Shown here: piece by piece, positions 61,926-64,000 of the stretch
Numbering within the stretch: position 1 is the first letter of the stretch
How the letters are laid out: each line of letters begins with the position of its first letter
Assembly: GCA_017450485.1 (NCBI GenBank)
Contig: JAFSTN010000040.1
Coordinates: forward strand, 1-64,000
Reading direction: 5' to 3'
Length of the DNA: 64,000 bases
DNA from: Lachnospiraceae bacterium
GTDB taxonomy: Bacteria > Bacillota > Clostridia > Lachnospirales > Lachnospiraceae
Translations under genes and position numbers: made by a program
Notes under the pieces: model-generated
The model's input: the letters and a program-made list of their open reading frames with translations, nothing else
Database searches by the model: none
What the model was told of the DNA's origin: nothing

Positions 61926-63248
61926 GTGGGTCTTGATATCGATTTCGAAAAATACAACCGTGTATTGGATGAACCGCTGATCCGCAATATGGGCAGGATC
62001 GAAAATGTCATCGGTCTGAGTATAGAGTCCAAGGGCCCCGAGGCAAAACTCGGCGATCTGTGTAAGATATTCACCGGATCGGATGATGAGTTCATATATG
62101 CAGAAGTTATCGGTTTCAAAGACGGCAAAACTCTGCTGAGCCCCTATCAGGCAACTGACGGTATATCGATAGGATGCCGCGTGGAGAATACGAATGCACC
62201 TCTTATGGTGACCGTATCCGATCAGCTGCTCGGACATGTGCTGGACAGTCTGGGCAATTGCGAAGAGCTCGGATTTATCGAAGGCCCCAGGGTTGAGGTG
62301 GATGCCCAGGCCATCAGCGCCATGGACAGAGTGGTCATAGATGAGGTCCTGTCACTGGGCGTCAAAGCTGTAGACGGTTTGCTGACTATAGGTAAAGGTC
62401 AGCGTATCGGCATCTTCGCCGGGTCCGGTGTCGGCAAGTCTACTCTGATGGGTATGTTTGCACGTAATACCAATGCCGATATCAATGTGATCGCTCTGAT
62501 CGGAGAGCGAGGCAGAGAAGTCAAGGAATTCATAGAGCGTGACCTGGGTCCGGAAGGTATGGCCAGATCGGTCGTAGTGGTCGCCACCAGCGACAGGACA
62601 GCTCTTGAACGCAAAAAAGCCGCTATGACCGCCACTGCGATAGCTGAATATTTCAGAGATCAGGGACGGGATGTATTGCTGATGATGGATTCGCTCACCC
62701 GTTTCTCAATGGCGCAGCGAGAGATAGGTCTGGCGAGCGGAGAGCCTCCGGTGTCGAGAGGATATCCGCCGAGTGTATACTCGCAGATGCCGAGACTGCT
62801 GGAGCGCGCGGGCAAGAATGCCAAAGGCTCTATAACCGGACTGTACACCGTACTGGTGGATGGAGATGACTTCAACGAACCCATAACAGATACCGCGAGA
62901 GGTATCCTTGACGGGCATATAGTACTGGACCGCAAGCTTGCCCAGAAGAATCATTATCCCGCCATAGATGTACTTGCCTCGGTGTCGAGGTGCATGTCCA
63001 GCCTGGTGAGCAAGGAACATAAGCGCTACGCCGGCAAGCTCAAGAGCACGATGGCCACATATCGTGACGCAGAGGACCTGATCAATATAGGCGCATATAA
63101 GGCCGGATCGAACCCGGATATAGATTATTCCATCAGCATGAACGGACCGATCAACGAGTTTCTCTGCCAGGAAACTGACGAGAAGCTTGATTACGATGAT
63201 GCGCTGGCTCTGCTGGCTAAGATGTTCGGATCGGAGCAAGGCGCGTAA
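61926..63248 (+). CDS. fliI: flagellum-specific export ATPase FliI
   Basis: FliI energises export of rod, hook and filament proteins. The 440-residue F1-beta-like ATPase has Walker A GIFAGSGVGKSTLMGMFA, GERGREVKEFIERDLG, and Walker B VLLMMDSLTRFSMAQREI. It shows the typical PPVSRGYPPSVYSQMPRLLE loop. A GTG start at 61926 follows GGAGGGG by a short spacer. Confidence 0.97.
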   Translation: MGLDIDFEKYNRVLDEPLIRNMGRIENVIGLSIESKGPEAKLGDLCKIFTGSDDEFIYAEVIGFKDGKTLLSPYQATDGISIGCRVENTNAPLMVTVSDQLLGHVLDSLGNCEELGFIEGPRVEVDAQAISAMDRVVIDEVLSLGVKAVDGLLTIGKGQRIGIFAGSGVGKSTLMGMFARNTNADINVIALIGERGREVKEFIERDLGPEGMARSVVVVATSDRTALERKKAAMTATAIAEYFRDQGRDVLLMMDSLTRFSMAQREIGLASGEPPVSRGYPPSVYSQMPRLLERAGKNAKGSITGLYTVLVDGDDFNEPITDTARGILDGHIVLDRKLAQKNHYPAIDVLASVSRCMSSLVSKEHKRYAGKLKSTMATYRDAEDLINIGAYKAGSNPDIDYSISMNGPINEFLCQETDEKLDYDDALALLAKMFGSEQGA

Positions 63249-63266
63249 GCCTGCGGGTAGTATCAT

Positions 63267-63725
63267 ATGGCGGTATTCAGATACAGACTGCAGAACATAC
63301 TCAATATCAAGAACCAGCTGGAAACCCAGGCTGAGATGGAGTTTGGGCTGGCCCAGGCCAGACTCAACGAAGAGGAAGCCAGACTTGAAGCTCTCATAGC
63401 CCGCAGGGACGGATATATCGAGGAAGGCCGGAGGTTGCGCCTGGACGAGCTGGACGTTGTCAAACTGGCAGAGAACGAACGCTCCGTCAAGGTTATGGAA
63501 GAGTTTATCGAGGGCCAGAGAGAAAATGTCAGGCTGGCCGAGAGGGCAGTGGAAACCGCCAGAGTCAAACTCACCGAGGCGATGAAAGAGGTCAAGGTCC
63601 AGGAAAAACTCAGGGAACATGCTTTTGAAGAGTTCCTGGAAGAACAGAAAGCTGTAGAGGCCAAAGAAATAGACGAACTGGTTAGTTATAAATACGGTCA
63701 AAAAGGAAACTTAAACAATGGCTGA
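63267..63725 (+). CDS. fliJ: flagellar export chaperone FliJ
   Basis: FliJ is a coiled-coil chaperone and the central stalk of the export ATPase. The 152-residue protein starts FRYRLQNILNIKNQLETQAE and is helical and highly charged throughout (ARLNEEEARLEALIAR). It follows fliI by 18 nt and overlaps the next gene by 8 nt. Confidence 0.93.
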   Translation: MAVFRYRLQNILNIKNQLETQAEMEFGLAQARLNEEEARLEALIARRDGYIEEGRRLRLDELDVVKLAENERSVKVMEEFIEGQRENVRLAERAVETARVKLTEAMKEVKVQEKLREHAFEEFLEEQKAVEAKEIDELVSYKYGQKGNLNNG

Positions 63726-64000
63726 CGAAGCGGTACTTGATCCCGAAGAAGAGAAAAAACAAATAAAGGCAGAGAAAAAGGCTCTTAAGAAGGAACAGAA
63801 AGAGGCACAGAAGGAAGCCAAAGCGAGAGCCAAGGAAATCGCCAAAAGAGAGGACGAGCTGCTGGACGGAGAAGATGATGCGGGTGGTCTGTCTATTGCC
63901 ATGGTCACGATCATTATCATCGTGATATGGATAGCCATCCTTGCACTTCTTATCAAGCTCGATGTCGGCGGACTCGGCTCCACGGTCATGAGACCGCTGA
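63718..64000 (+). CDS. MotE/YlxF-like flagellar protein, truncated by window end
   Basis: This is a partial gene whose frame stays open to the window edge. The visible 94 residues begin MADEAVLDPEEEKKQIKAEK and form a charged helix of about 55 residues. A single transmembrane segment follows (IAMVTIIIIVIWIAILALL, about residues 62-80) and then LDVGGLGS. This is the layout of MotE/YlxF, usually found right after fliJ. Overlap with fliJ by 8 nt supports coupling. Confidence 0.75.
   Translation, partial: MADEAVLDPEEEKKQIKAEKKALKKEQKEAQKEAKARAKEIAKREDELLDGEDDAGGLSIAMVTIIIIVIWIAILALLIKLDVGGLGSTVMRPL

Noticed and set aside
1-64000. CRISPR array, prophage, insertion sequence, tRNA or rRNA genes
   Set aside because: No regularly spaced repeats, transposase, integrase or phage genes were found, and no cloverleaf or rRNA sequence was recognised by eye.

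Overview
The window reads as chromosomal DNA from an anaerobic, flagellated, butyrate-forming Firmicute, most likely a Lachnospiraceae member (Butyrivibrio/Roseburia-like). This rests on the complete butyryl-CoA gene set (thl-crt-hbd-bcd-etfB-etfA), CodY next to the flagellar operon (topA-codY-flgB-flgC-fliE-fliF-fliG-fliH-fliI-fliJ), CarD, long-form HPF, Gram-positive style strong Shine-Dalgarno sites and sigma-A-like promoters. The species assignment is inference; no rRNA or tRNA gene was seen. Most genes lie on the + strand.

Layout: 1-1268 carries the L13-S9 ribosomal operon with promoter, leader and terminator. 1280-8732 holds an MFS transporter, a 7TM hybrid histidine kinase, a small Cys-containing protein, GH27 alpha-galactosidase, a GT11-type fucosyltransferase and PutP. 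8754-16761 holds a small unknown protein, a secreted membrane-anchored M3 peptidase, a soluble chemoreceptor, MalQ, an SDR/thioredoxin-reductase-like pair and an SH3-NlpC/P60 wall hydrolase. 16762-17217 is a gene-free AT-rich stretch with a cluster of DnaA-box-like 9-mers, a perfect 20-bp palindrome and a CodY-box-like site in front of hpf. 17218-19625 is hpf overlapping a polytopic membrane protein. 19791-25828 is the butyrate operon. 25933-31075 is FeoAB, then the minus-strand group surE-pyrI-pyrB and a nitroreductase. 31257-36315 is a PH-domain protein, a ROK sugar kinase and a folate cluster (folC-folE-folP-folBK). 36317-44967 is a DUF5050-like protein, then pheA-DUF815-ppx-ppk1-maf-small protein, then rpsT. 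45081-53894 is carD, lepA-hemW, a degenerate HD-GYP protein with pilT, and opposite them dprA and comM. 54086-64000 is topA-codY and the start of the flagellar operon, running off the window in a MotE/YlxF-like gene.

How it fits together: sugar use (alpha-galactosidase, MalQ, ROK kinase) feeds fermentation to butyrate through Bcd/EtfAB. Nutrient state is read by CodY, polyphosphate enzymes and hibernation factor HPF. Motility and surface functions (flagella, PilT, chemoreceptor, wall hydrolase) and DNA uptake/processing genes (dprA, comM) make up the rest.

The most unusual signals are non-coding. (1) Two nearly identical 45-nt cores (4753-4797 and, on the other strand, 29488-29532) sit inside stems whose sequences differ but remain complementary, with a one-base bulge at the same position; both lie between co-oriented genes. 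(2) The DnaA-box cluster with the palindrome lies before hpf, without any oriC hallmark. (3) A complex inverted-repeat element between folP and folBK has alternative pairings that include the folP stop codon.
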